From Rhynchopus euleeides (taxonomy: Eukaryota; Euglenozoa; Diplonemea; Diplonemida; Diplonemidae), in NCBI GenBank assembly GCA_963210315.1, contig OY723265.1:2170001-2234000 (forward strand): a stretch of DNA of 64,000 bases, written 5' to 3'. Below are positions 18,701 to 28,100 of the stretch, in pieces. Within the stretch, counting starts at the first letter, position 1; every line of letters starts with the position of its first letter. Both the position numbers and the translations under genes were made by a program. The notes under the pieces are model-generated. The model did not search any database. It was not told where the DNA came from and saw only the letters and a list, made by a program, of their open reading frames with translations.

Positions 18701-21420
18701 TTGACTCGGTGCCATGGGATATCATCTTCGGCCTCCTGGAAATGATGGGTCTCGACGACAGAGTGCGGCGGCCCTCCCGGGCGATGTACCATGGCCTCAG
18801 GAGGCGGTTTAAAGTGCAGGGTTCGGTGGGTCAACCCTTCGCCGCCTTCAACGGGATCCTCCAGGGGTGCCCCCTGTCCGTACTGTGGCTGAACCCCGTG
18901 ATGGCGGTGTGGGACAGGGTGGTCCGAGCAGAGGCACAGTGTGGAACCGGCCTCTACGCTGACGACAAGAAGTTGCTGGACACAGACCTCGCCAAGATCC
19001 GGAGGGGGCTACGGCTCACCGAGGAGTTCTCGGAGCTGACGGACCTGCGGTACGGGACAAAGGGGAGATGCTTCTCCACCGACCCGGGGGAGACGCTGAC
19101 TCTAGTTCTCCAAGGGGAGCCCATCGTGCAAGCCAGAGGAGAGATAAAGGACCTTGGGGCGCAGATCTGTCTGGTGTCGCGGGAGAAGATCTCGGGGATC
19201 TGTGACAAGCGTGTCAAACAGGCAATTGAGGTGTGCCGCCGCCTGGAAGCGAAATACCTCAACCTGGGGTTCCCGGCCAAGGCGAAGATTCTCGCGACGA
19301 TGGTGATGCCGATGGCCTTCGCCGCGATCCACACAGCCAACCCGCTGTGGGGCACCTTGAGCTCCCTTGACATGGCTGTCATGCGTGTGCTGTGGAAGTT
19401 TCAGAAGGCACGGCGATGCCCGATGATCGTGCGCAACTTGCTGTGCCCGGCTCACCGCGTGGACCCGACGTCCTACATCCAGTACCAACGACTGGTGGCG
19501 ATGCACACCGTGCGCCACAGATGCCCGGATCTCTGGCAGCTGGTGACTGAGATCAGAAGCCTACGCACCCCCGCGAGGGGTCCACGGGGGCCGAGCAGGG
19601 CCGGTGCGCTGACGGCTGCGGAGATCAAGGCGGCGACTCCCGGGCCGGTGGCCCTGGTACAGACGGCGCTCTCGGACCTGCGCTGGAAGTGGCCCGATGC
19701 GGGGCGCCTCAAGGCACGTGACTCCGACAAGGCGATCGATCTCGGGTGCGAGGATCGACCTGCGGTGTTGCACGACCTGCGTGAGATGGTTCGTGCGGCC
19801 AGGTGGCGGGAGATTGCTGCAAAGAAACGGGAAGACACGACGGGCATGCGCGACGGGGTCGACTACATGGCTGTCACCCGAGTGTGGTCGGGGGAACCGG
19901 AACCATACCGTGCGGGAATCATGCGGGCGATCATCGCTGGAGACCAGGTCACCGAAGACCGCCGCCTCCGCCATTACAAGCAGGGGAATGGCATGTGTAA
20001 GTTGTGTGGGCTCGAGAAGGAGGACCACGAACACATGTGGTGGCGCTGCGAGGCGACGGCGGACTACCGCCGGCTACCGGCGTATCGGGATGTGGTGGCG
20101 GCGGACAGGACCAACTGGCCCCCCTGCTTGGCTCGGAACGGGATTCTGCCGCTGGGGTTTGTGATGCGGCAGGGACACGGCAATGCGAAGTGCCTGCGGC
20201 AGCTGCTTGGACTGTACACGGAGATTATCCTCCAGAGGGAGCGACTCCTCAAGCAGCGCGAGGCTGAACCGGCCACAGGGGTGTCGGTACGCGAGCCCTT
20301 TCCTTGGGGTTGGGACCCTGAGGAACCCCTTGAGACCTACGACAAGCTCCCTGATGCCCTGCCGCCGCAAGCCTGGTCTAAGGTGGCTGGGGTGCCGGCC
20401 TATTTCGCGGTCCGCGACTGGTGGAGGCAGCTGAAGTGGCCGGACGACGAGAACAACCGCAAGTACCACGTATCCTGGTTGGAACTCGCGGTGGACTTCG
20501 AGGTGTTCACCGGCGTCGACGTCGTGTTCTCGCCGGGGAGCAAGAAGAAGGGGCAGCGGGCCCTGACTGCGAGGGACAAGGGTACGCTGATGGCTGCCTG
20601 GATGCGCACATGTGAAGCCATTGCGGGACCCGGTGAGTACATCCACCCGGGGAAGAAGGGCGGGGAGTCCAAGTGCAAGTCTCTGGAGCCCTTCATCGGA
20701 CAGCTGCAGTGCGGCGGGCTGAACCGGCGTCCTCGCTTGCTGTGCACGCAGGCGGTCGAAGCGATGCTCACTAGGCTGAAGGAGCAAGTGCGAGAGGCCG
20801 CGTCGCTGACACCGCGCCCGAGCTGGACCACGATGGAGGTTCTGGTCCAAGAGGCGGGCCGCGACGAGAGGAGAGCCGTGTACGAGGCCGCGGCGGCTGG
20901 TCATGTGGTGGCACGAGCTGAGCCCCAACCGCGGAGTGGGGTGGAAACCCTTTTCTTCGACGGGTCCCTCAGACGGGGGAAGGGCACTGCCAAGAAGCGG
21001 GCGGGCACGGGTGCGGGTGCAGTGCGCAAAACCGCGAGTGGTGTGGTGGTGTGGACCGCGCAGAGCAGACTGGCGCAGGGGTGCACTGTGAACGAGGCGG
21101 AGTACGCGGGTCTACTGCTCTGCCTAGATGAACTGATTGACCACCCGCCGGTGGGCGAGGTGGTGGTGTATGGCGATAGTCAGCTGGTTGCGGACCAGGT
21201 CAACACCGACACCATGTGCCGGAGCAAGAAGCTCCGCCCGCTGTACGTCAAGGCCAGAGAACGCATCGCCGCCCTGCGGGCGGCCGGCACACGAATCACT
21301 CTCGTGCACGTGGGCCGAAAGTGGAATGCGGACGCGGACGCCGCCGCCAACGCGGCAGTCGACAAGCTGGAGGTGGGGGTCACTCGGCACTCGCGAGGAG
21401 AGCCGGAATCACCGGTGTGA
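15763..21420 (+). CDS. LINE ORF2: OTU, AP endonuclease, reverse transcriptase, CCHC, RNase H
   Basis: The frame is open from 14794, but the ATG at 15763 overlaps the ORF1 stop and gives a compact 1885-residue protein. Domains in order: a second OTU domain (about 92-206; VPGDGNCQFHAL and HHYDQL with Asp, Cys, His); AP-type endonuclease (about 300-556; QETRL, GDFNCPP, SRIDLVLAN, PTHRQVD); reverse transcriptase (about 840-1090; LLDVKKCFDSVPWD, GILQGCPLS, catalytic YADD near 1065); a CCHC-type finger (CKLCGLEKEDHEHMWWRC, about 1412); and RNase H (about 1727-1873; FFDGS, NEAEYAGL, YGDSQLV, NADADAAAN). It would nick DNA, copy the element RNA by target-primed synthesis and degrade the RNA strand. 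I see no restriction-like endonuclease PD/D motif after the finger. Confidence 0.9.
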   Translation: MSGSADTVCGFVEWCKSCVSRQSCGEMGLGSAQTRPAMRHWGHKDPILRGVRVRRLFLGGGDDDEVDPLERIELQDAWLAEESSRLLGQVVRVPGDGNCQFHALSGQVGDWEHAGLRTAVCDWLESIEGLQLLLDAHEDPAAYVEGMRVPGAYGDELTLQAAAQVLNADIWALNVGNPEGLIRLGRCPGATRRLVVTFRPHHYDQLRLPLSTLQVLEQRGQDPELAAVPLPELRGQTDTPGPRRTRGGRRVRVLQRPVSPLGAGAAAQVRRADAVPPRATPAPAATTTEVLSPTSGGGGGLLLRSANVTSLQKHCPSVFRWDVDMVALQETRLTEGARDSMTAQAWKAGYKALWGDDVPYRGDARGESGQVLGVGLLVRRGIPCVRVNTAGALQLRESCRFLHAKVAYGTGKLFLHVFVVYAKTGATPDLAEEREDFFADVFDEAVLLGDVPVIITGDFNCPPDPSASTVLSTHLASGRWFDCAQVAADAQGTTPDPTCYTGSPDGPEGRSASRIDLVLANHVAISGLETLCVSDDKNIPTHRQVDASFGTLAYRQRVDRLAVPAILPLRRVGRDEKPALREAAAKVCDTLTRQWDPAGNVEERWQTWCSAASSFLAVHACEPRDAEGSAKTAALARKKGVAAVVRQEWLCGRQRWGHDGALTRKMICLLDMMGRIREVERRAVGGAMPVSVRGAWEKVRTAASELLGRVEPVTPTRGELELVRAACDRALEKERKLMTVRRRRLYMRETHTSWHRNPGKIYRRLRGPPRTSVLMRRQDEETTDRSVMDSWLLDAWLPIMQRHRDGGPSWELFKERYAAYIPEVPLPLQPLSGEQLHMAAADMGSGKAPGTDGWYAEELKLLPRAFYAALAEVLNGVELSGEWPEALLSATVSMIPKEEDPDPLDHRPITVMSVIYRVWAKARVSQLMVWQEEWATDSMYGFRTGKGAFGAYMKTALLAEKASLTGVPLRGVLLDVKKCFDSVPWDIIFGLLEMMGLDDRVRRPSRAMYHGLRRRFKVQGSVGQPFAAFNGILQGCPLSVLWLNPVMAVWDRVVRAEAQCGTGLYADDKKLLDTDLAKIRRGLRLTEEFSELTDLRYGTKGRCFSTDPGETLTLVLQGEPIVQARGEIKDLGAQICLVSREKISGICDKRVKQAIEVCRRLEAKYLNLGFPAKAKILATMVMPMAFAAIHTANPLWGTLSSLDMAVMRVLWKFQKARRCPMIVRNLLCPAHRVDPTSYIQYQRLVAMHTVRHRCPDLWQLVTEIRSLRTPARGPRGPSRAGALTAAEIKAATPGPVALVQTALSDLRWKWPDAGRLKARDSDKAIDLGCEDRPAVLHDLREMVRAARWREIAAKKREDTTGMRDGVDYMAVTRVWSGEPEPYRAGIMRAIIAGDQVTEDRRLRHYKQGNGMCKLCGLEKEDHEHMWWRCEATADYRRLPAYRDVVAADRTNWPPCLARNGILPLGFVMRQGHGNAKCLRQLLGLYTEIILQRERLLKQREAEPATGVSVREPFPWGWDPEEPLETYDKLPDALPPQAWSKVAGVPAYFAVRDWWRQLKWPDDENNRKYHVSWLELAVDFEVFTGVDVVFSPGSKKKGQRALTARDKGTLMAAWMRTCEAIAGPGEYIHPGKKGGESKCKSLEPFIGQLQCGGLNRRPRLLCTQAVEAMLTRLKEQVREAASLTPRPSWTTMEVLVQEAGRDERRAVYEAAAAGHVVARAEPQPRSGVETLFFDGSLRRGKGTAKKRAGTGAGAVRKTASGVVVWTAQSRLAQGCTVNEAEYAGLLLCLDELIDHPPVGEVVVYGDSQLVADQVNTDTMCRSKKLRPLYVKARERIAALRAAGTRITLVHVGRKWNADADAAANAAVDKLEVGVTRHSRGEPESPV

Positions 21421-22747
21421 GGGCCCGGGCGGACAGTAGCAGTCGTCCGCCAGACTGGACACTCTACTGATGCTGGACAAGGTACGTGGGACAGACTTCC
21501 CTTCCATCCTTGTGCGCGCCCTGTCGACTGGGGAAAACGTAGAAAAAGTTTTTTCCTCTGCGAAACAACCTTAGAAAAAAATTCCCCTAACAAAATTCTT
21601 AGAAAAAAACTTTTTTTCCCCTTACAAAAATTCTTAGAAAAAAAGTTCAGAATCCTGAAAGTGGGGAACAAGCCCCCCAGTTAGGAACAGCCCTGATCTG
21701 GGTGCCCAAAAAAAATTTCCTAAGACCGGTGATTTGTAGGGGGACCCTTTCGAATTTTTTTTTGGGGAAGGGTAAATTGAACGTTTTTGGCCAAATGAAG
21801 CCACTGCGACCATTCCCGGGCCTCGGAAATCAGATTTTGGCCCCTCAAATGCGGTGCCGGTCCGGACAAAAAACCGAAAAAATCGTGAAAAATGGCCCAT
21901 TTTCCCCAGCCAAAAATGGGCCAAAAATGCCCCCCGGACACCCCCAGAGACATGTCCTAATCCGGGGTGCCAGGAGGGGGGACCTTTCGAATTTTTTTTC
22001 GAGGAGAGGTCAATTGAACGTTTTTGGACATCTGAGGCCACTGCGACCATTCCCAGGCCTCGGAAATGAGATTTTTGGCCCTCAAATGGGGTACCGGTCC
22101 CCACGAAATTCCGAAAAAAATCATGAAAATCGAAAGGTCCCACGCACCAAATTCTGCCCAAAAATCGTCAAAAATGGACATGTCATACGCAGCAAGGGGG
22201 CAAACCACTCCCCAATGCTCAATGATTCCACGGCAAGCCAGATTTTCTGATCAATTGGTTTGTTTGAGCATGTTCCTGGCCCTTGTTTGGAAAGTAGATG
22301 ACCCCTGGCTGGAGAGGACGGTTGTGCTCGACCGGACGGAGAGAGAACCTTCTCCATAACCACCTCCACTCCACAATGCCACAAGTGGCAGGAAGGCCGG
22401 GTGTTACAGGCCTCAACCAGGGTTCCAAGGCTCTCCACTTCCTGGCTGCGTCAGGGATCACCGGGTACAGCGAGCAGGATTCCCTGTCCTGACACCCCAG
22501 CATGTACCACCGGAAGAACCCGAAACAGCAGCCCCCCCCTCATGGGGGTTGCAAGAGGCACGGAAATCGTTCAAATCGGACCAAGTCCGAAAATTGGGTA
22601 CAAATTGCGGTCCTAAATTTTTCGATTTTTTGAAAAAAGGCTAATTCTGTAAGGGGGACCTTTTCGAATTTTTTTTTCGGGCACTTTTTCCACAAGGAAA
22701 TGTCCGCCCTGTCCGCTACTGTCCACTACCGATTTCAAGGATCCTCC

Positions 22748-24464
22748 TGTGTGTAGAAGCGTCAACGCATCAAACAAACAAAATACAGGCTAAGAGCGGT
22801 TGCTGCTGAATGGTGAAGTGACTTTTTACCAGTTACGAGCGACGAAGCGTAGCGAGGTCGCGAAGTAACAAAGGAAATCGTACGACTGAAGCTTTTGGGT
22901 TAGCACCTTCCTTAATGCCGATCCGCGAACCCAACATTGCCTACACATGTGTCAGAACTTTCCGAGATTCACTCATTCTCGCACAAAGGGCGAGAGAGTG
23001 CTTGTCACGCCCACCTGCACCCACTGGTAGAATGTGCTGCTATCAGATGATTTCGATGACAATATCCATGTCACCATGACATGGGGGGTCTATGAAACTG
23101 ACACCTGTCATTTTCCTTGACACAGAAAGGTCTTCTTGTCCATACAACATCCGACCACCGTCTTTCTCAGTACTCCTGTGTGCACACGATGCTCAGGGAT
23201 TGTTTGGAGTTTTTGAGCGAGGGTGGTTGACCATGTACTAAATTTCCTTTATTTCCACTGTATTTCCATGTTTCCTGTTTCTCATCACTGCGATGATTTC
23301 TGCCTCTTTTTTACTCTCCACCCACATCAGTTCACAGCGGCTTTTCGCTGTTGGCGGATGTACCCCCCGATTTCGCACACCAATTGGAACAGGAATTTTC
23401 ATTCTCTTCTGCTCCGTTCGTGTCACACCTCTCCAAACAAGCGATGTTGTGAGACACGCTGTGGTGGGAGGAATGTGTCGCTTGCCAGGGCTCACTCGGA
23501 TCTTGCCACTGATCCCGCACTCCCCTGCCCACAGGCGAGGGGGTGTGTGGAAGCTGCCGACAAGCCAAATGACACGAACCTCGTCAAAATGAAAACCACT
23601 TGGTGTCTTTCATCCTATTACTAGGGGAAAGGCCCCGAGATTTGCCGAAAAACTAACAGCGAAGAACACACACCCTCCTCCCCTTGTGCGCATAGCACGG
23701 ATCTCATCTGGGCACAAACCTGCATAACGAGTGAAGCGAGATCAACCTTGTGCTGCCTCCTACTTCTACTTCACTGCCCCCCCGGGGCAAACACACACGG
23801 CTGACGTTTGTTCTCCCGGGTTTGGCGTGAACGCAGTGCCTTCATATTCGTTTTTTTTCAGCTCTGTGATACCTGCTTGCTTGGCCCCTTGTGCACACGG
23901 GCGACACTACTTCCGTCAGCAGGCGCGTCTGTGGAGATCACGTCAAGAGCAGGCGCTCGATCCGGTCGTTCCACTCCGACAGCTGCCGAGATAAAATAAT
24001 CCCAGATGCGTGTGTGGAAAGCGCCGCCGCAATCAGGTGGACCACCCGCATATCCGCAGAGTGAGCACAGCGACACTTATGTCCCAGCGGCTGTGTTCTC
24101 AATAGTTAGTTCTCACGGGACCCACACCCCAGCCAACCGGCGCAGCTGTCGCTGTCAGCTTGGTGGGCTGGAGAGGTTACGACCCTGGAGGTAGCCCTGC
24201 TGCTTTGTCATGTCGAGTAGGGTGCCTTGTTGGCTCACATGCATCCACAGCCTGCTGCTGGTACTCATCCCACGAGCCTCTTTCAAGCGGGTTAGGCCTT
24301 GTGATCCAATGATACGCACTGGTACCAGATGCGTGTTGGTTCCTTTCATCATTGGCACGCGCCTTGCCTTTCCAGGTAAGTTGTACTGGCCTGTTCATGT
24401 ATATCTGCGCGCGGTGGAATTGTGCCACTGCTGGCTTGCTGGTCGCAATTGCTTGCGTGGTGCG
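22748..24464. other. Intergenic region with two dispersed repeats, no gene
   Basis: Positions 22748-22822 are an inverted, diverged copy of the 76-bp sequence at 61063-61138 and 61251-61326, containing GAAGCGTCAACGC. Positions 23450-23560 are homologous to 57338-57438 (GTGTCGCTTGCCAGGGCTCAC and CACAGGCGAGGG words). No convincing ORF. Confidence 0.5.
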
Positions 24465-24622
24465 CTGGATTTGTTATTTTGGAGTTGTGCTAACAACGCC
24501 GGAAACTTTGCTATGCAGATTATGCAGGACACACCACACCCGCAGCAGGCGTGTGGGGTGTTCTCGCGATCGACGAATACCCGCTGGTTCTCCTCTCCCC
24601 TTTCTGATTTGCAGACACAAAT
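24465..24622 (+). repeat. Upstream repeat shared with 54662-55080
   Basis: Contains GTGTTCTCGCGATCGACGAA and a pyrimidine tract ending TTTGCAG; clearly homologous to 54941-55080 and, more weakly, to 54662-54790. It lies just upstream of the P450-lipoxygenase gene. The TTTGCAG sites here and at 24730-24735 could serve as (trans-)splice acceptors; this is inference. Confidence 0.5.
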
Positions 24623-24740
24623 TTTTCTTGCGCGCCGCCCCTGCTTGTGGCAGCCGTTCTCTGCATTGCGCCACTACACCACACATGCAGGTCTTTTGAT
24701 CCCAGATCACAGACAAGGGTATCACAGGTTTGCAGACATC

Positions 24741-27700
24741 ATGGTGAAGTGCATGCTAGTCGTGGCGCTGTTGTGTGCAGGCATGATTGACGGGGTGCAG
24801 GCGGGCTTCTCAGACAGCTGGCGCGGCGCAATGGACGACTTCAAGAGTGGGTTCAGCAACGACTTCAAGTGTGTGTTCGCGTGCCTGACGGCACAGCGGT
24901 CGGGGTACACGGAGTGCCTGCGTTGCGTGGAGACCCACCTGAGCGACGTGGTGCAGGTGCCGCCGTCGTACGCAAAGGACATGCTGGCGTTCAAGCTGAC
25001 AGACCAGGACTACATCAGCGGGTGGTGCGGGAAGCACGCGCTGCACCCGAAGGAGGGGGTGGACATCAAGCTGCACCCGACCGGGTGGCGCGAGGTGGTG
25101 GACGCGACAGGGAACGTGACTGGGTACACCGGGTGCGAGCAGACGACAGACTTCCCGGGGCTGGGGACGGTGTCACACCAGTCGCACGCGTACGTGCGGG
25201 AGCAGCTGGCGGCGGTGCCGCTGCGGCAGGGGGCGGGGGAGATCTGGCGCGGGAACGAGCTGGGCTTCATCGTGATGAACTCGCTGGTGTGGGAGGGGAA
25301 GGTGAACCCGCGGGCGCTGCTCCTTGGGTCGACGCCGCAGCAGCACAAGGTTGTGCGCCCGGTGCTGGAGCGGGTGTTTGGGGCGTGCGGGTCTGCGTGC
25401 GCTACGGCGCTGCGGGAGAGCGCGGCGACCTTCATCGAGGGGCGTGACGTGCTGGCGATCCAGGCAGACGTGCAGGCGTGGGTGTTCGAGGAGCTGTTCA
25501 AGCGCTCCTTCCCTGGGGAGGCGAACCCGATCCCGGCGGCGGAGTTTGTGGCGACGCAGGGGTCCTTCCTGACGGCGATGCCGCTGCTGCAGCTGGTGCC
25601 GGACTTCGTGGGGAAGCTGATGGCGAAGGACATGCTGGCGAAGATCGACGAGTACTTCCAGATCCTGCGCCCGCTGACGGAGAAGCACTACGGGGCGGAG
25701 CTGGCGGGGCAGGACTGCGGGGCGACGGAGGGCGGGTGCGTGAGCCAGATGACGATGACCTTCATCGACACGCTGCTGTCAGCAGGGGGGCTGTCCGTTC
25801 CCGGGGGCATCTCGACGGCGCTGTGGGTGGTGTACGGGGAGACGGGGTCGCACGGCGACACATTCCCTGCGGACTACGTGTACGACCGGGACAACGTGGT
25901 GCCGTTCTACTACGAGTCGCTGCGGTTCTTCGCCCCGGTGGTCGGGTTCCCGTGGTGGGAGCCGGCGCCGGAGCGGGCGACGAACGACTTCGGGAGCCAG
26001 TTCAAGGGGGGGCGGCGCACGGTGCTGAACCTGGCGCTGGCGGGGCGGGACCCGAACGTGTGGGGTGCGGACGCGCACAAGTTCCGTGTGCGGACGCTGG
26101 GGGAGTACCATGCGAAGTTCATCGGGTTCGCGGAGCCTGCGGTGGACGCGTCGGTGGCGGGCGGGGCCATGAACCGGGCATGCCCGGCGAAGGAGCTGGG
26201 ACTGCAGATGGGGAAGGCGTTCCTGCAGGCGTTCGACCAGAGCGAGTGGGATGTGCTCGGGGAGGTGAGCAAGATGAAGCTGGCGGCACCGTTCATCGAC
26301 TCCTTCACTCTGGGGCGGGTGGGGAGCAACGCTACTGCGGCACCATCGTCGGGGCCGCAGGAGATCCCGTTCCAGGACTTCTTCGTGGAGCTACTGTCGG
26401 CGCTGGACGACCCGGACGTGCTGGCGAGCGTGGGGGATGTGGTGCGGTTCGACCTGTACACGCGCGGGTTGGTGAAGAGGCACGCGGACTACCTGCCGCA
26501 GTTCCCAAAGCTGGGGGCGGGTGACGTGGCCCCGGCAAACATGACCGGGTTTGTGCCGTCCGTGCCGTGCGGGCTCGCAGCGAACCGGGTTGTGCCGATG
26601 GTGGACGAGACGTGGCCGGCGGCGTCGAACAAGACGGCTGAGGAGTCGGACATGTATGCACGTGTGCTGCCGTTCCCACACCATGCGGCGATGTGCGGTG
26701 AGTGGAACGAGGGGGAGGACCAGGCAGCGGTGCTGTCGGAGATGATGCGTGGGGGGGTCAGCCAGGAGCGGGTGCTGGTGCCGTGGGGCGAGGAGCGGTA
26801 CACGGATGCGGGGTTCTCCGCCCTCGTGTTCCAGGGGGTCGGGCAGCACCGGGTGGAGAAGGTACGGGCGGGGGATGCGCACGCGGCGGGTGCGACGTAC
26901 GCGGTGTACCTGGGGTTCGCAGAGGCGCTGGAGGTGAAGCCCGGGTTTGCGCGGTACGGGGCGGACGCCTACTTCAATGCGGAGGGGCAGGTGACGCACA
27001 TCCGGCGCACGGGACGCACGCACTACCCGTCGCAGCCCGGGTGGGAGAAGTACACCAGCACGCAGATGTCGTGGGGCGAGTGCCGCGAGGTGGGCGGGTG
27101 GTTCACGTGCTGGTGGAACCCGTCTGCCGCGTCGCTGCTGGGGAAGACATGCCTGTGCAAGGTGCCGGCGCGCGTCGGGTTCCGGTCGGCAAAGATGGCG
27201 TTCCTGGGGACGCTGAGCGCGGTGATGAGCACAGTGGACCACCTGTACGCGCTGCACCTGACTGTGGGGAACTCGATTGTGACGGCGAACGTGCAGGAGC
27301 TGGCGCCGGAGCACCCGCTGCGCGTGCTGATGCACCCGTTCACCTTCCGCACCACGACGATCAACTGGCAGGCGGCGTTTGCGCTGGTGGATGAGTTCGG
27401 GCTGCTGCACCGTTCCACGGCGCTGACGGCGGACGGGATGCGCGAGCTGTTCCTGTACGCGCAGACGGAGGCGGCGGGGGTGACGTGGGCGCCGGTCCCG
27501 GAGCGCCATGCGGCGCAGGGGATCACGGCTGAAGACAAGGTGCAGCTGCCGCTGCACGAGGACGGGGCGGACTTCTACGCCGTGGTGAAGAAGTACATCC
27601 GCAGCTACCTGTCGGCGCACTACGACTACGCGTCCAACGCATGCGGGGCGGACGAGGGGATCCGCAGGTGGCACGCGCGCGTCAACGCGGTGTCCCCGAA

Positions 27701-28100
27701 CCACGACCTGCCGAAGGAGGTGACATGTGAGCACATGGAGGAGCTGCTGGCGACGTTTGTGTACTACGTGACGGCGGGGCACACGCACGCCGGGGCGATC
27801 GGGGCGGAGCTCGTGGACCCGTGCCACTCGCCGTGGGCGTGGCGCGAGGGGGAGCTGTGCGCCACCCCGCGTACGGCCTTCACCCAGATGCTGGTGCTGG
27901 CGGTGACGAGCCTGGAGCAGCCGAAGCTGGTGGACGACTACACGCACCTGTTCCCGGAGGAGGCGGACAAGCAGCTGTGGCGCGACTTCCAGACCGACCT
28001 GGTTGCCTTCGGGAAGCGTGTGGACGAGCGCAACACCAACAGGGCCAGGCCCTTCCGGAGCTTCGACGTGCGTGTGATGGAGGTGTCCATCGGGATCTGA
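24741..28100 (+). CDS. Secreted CYP74-like cytochrome P450 - lipoxygenase fusion
   Basis: ATG at 24741 is preferred over the open frame upstream because it begins a good signal peptide (MVKCMLVVALLCAG..., cleavage after VQA) right after TTTGCAG; 1119 residues. The N-terminal half (about 70-540) is a P450: YESLR (ExxR, 390-394), a CYP74-like I-helix FIDTLLSAGGLSVPGG near 340-355, and RACPAKE with haem-ligand Cys481. CYP74 enzymes rearrange fatty acid hydroperoxides without O2 or reductase. The C-terminal half (about 560-1119) resembles lipoxygenase: iron ligands His834 and His839 (HLYALH), a downstream EHPLRVLMHP block, His1016 (HTHAG) and a C-terminal isoleucine, where the last iron ligand sits. 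The usual Asn four residues after the third His is Ile1020. Together these could form an oxylipin from a polyunsaturated fatty acid in one chain. Many cysteines and NxT sites fit secretion. Confidence 0.75.
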   Translation: MVKCMLVVALLCAGMIDGVQAGFSDSWRGAMDDFKSGFSNDFKCVFACLTAQRSGYTECLRCVETHLSDVVQVPPSYAKDMLAFKLTDQDYISGWCGKHALHPKEGVDIKLHPTGWREVVDATGNVTGYTGCEQTTDFPGLGTVSHQSHAYVREQLAAVPLRQGAGEIWRGNELGFIVMNSLVWEGKVNPRALLLGSTPQQHKVVRPVLERVFGACGSACATALRESAATFIEGRDVLAIQADVQAWVFEELFKRSFPGEANPIPAAEFVATQGSFLTAMPLLQLVPDFVGKLMAKDMLAKIDEYFQILRPLTEKHYGAELAGQDCGATEGGCVSQMTMTFIDTLLSAGGLSVPGGISTALWVVYGETGSHGDTFPADYVYDRDNVVPFYYESLRFFAPVVGFPWWEPAPERATNDFGSQFKGGRRTVLNLALAGRDPNVWGADAHKFRVRTLGEYHAKFIGFAEPAVDASVAGGAMNRACPAKELGLQMGKAFLQAFDQSEWDVLGEVSKMKLAAPFIDSFTLGRVGSNATAAPSSGPQEIPFQDFFVELLSALDDPDVLASVGDVVRFDLYTRGLVKRHADYLPQFPKLGAGDVAPANMTGFVPSVPCGLAANRVVPMVDETWPAASNKTAEESDMYARVLPFPHHAAMCGEWNEGEDQAAVLSEMMRGGVSQERVLVPWGEERYTDAGFSALVFQGVGQHRVEKVRAGDAHAAGATYAVYLGFAEALEVKPGFARYGADAYFNAEGQVTHIRRTGRTHYPSQPGWEKYTSTQMSWGECREVGGWFTCWWNPSAASLLGKTCLCKVPARVGFRSAKMAFLGTLSAVMSTVDHLYALHLTVGNSIVTANVQELAPEHPLRVLMHPFTFRTTTINWQAAFALVDEFGLLHRSTALTADGMRELFLYAQTEAAGVTWAPVPERHAAQGITAEDKVQLPLHEDGADFYAVVKKYIRSYLSAHYDYASNACGADEGIRRWHARVNAVSPNHDLPKEVTCEHMEELLATFVYYVTAGHTHAGAIGAELVDPCHSPWAWREGELCATPRTAFTQMLVLAVTSLEQPKLVDDYTHLFPEEADKQLWRDFQTDLVAFGKRVDERNTNRARPFRSFDVRVMEVSIGI

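Larger units (their letters stand above)
13055..21480 (+). mobile_element. Complete LINE retrotransposon with OTU domains
   Basis: Two overlapping ORFs encode everything expected of an autonomous APE-type LINE plus two OTU protease-like domains. The ORFs are uninterrupted, suggesting recent activity. I cannot fix either end or the target duplication, because the hAT host sequence is not available uninterrupted. Known OTU-bearing LINEs, as I recall, include Dualen/RandI of green algae. Confidence 0.85.
12340..21695. mobile_element. hAT-type element (8-bp target duplication) that hosts the LINE
   Basis: The 8-bp word ATCTGGGT occurs at 12332-12339 and 21696-21703 and once at the matching site in composite copy 1, the hAT hallmark. 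Termini are CAGGCCTG and, inverted, CAGGGCTG; both sides then share inverted words such as TTTTTTCTAAGAATTTTTAC. The element's own interior (12440-13050 and 21480-21600) has no intact transposase. The LINE inserted inside it. Confidence 0.8.
8651..22747 (+). repeat. Composite repeat, copy 2, split by three insertions
   Basis: Removing 8667-9028, 9298-12230 and 12340-21695 together with one target duplicate each leaves sequence collinear with copy 1 from AGGAGGATTCTTCA to GGATCCTCC. The segments are 8651-8666, 9029-9297, 12231-12339 and 21696-22747. This fixes the exact ends of each insertion. Confidence 0.85.

Noticed and set aside
19996-20110. Restriction-like endonuclease domain after the LINE zinc finger
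   Set aside because: The finger resembles the CCHC preceding such domains, but no PD...D motif follows; an AP endonuclease is present instead.
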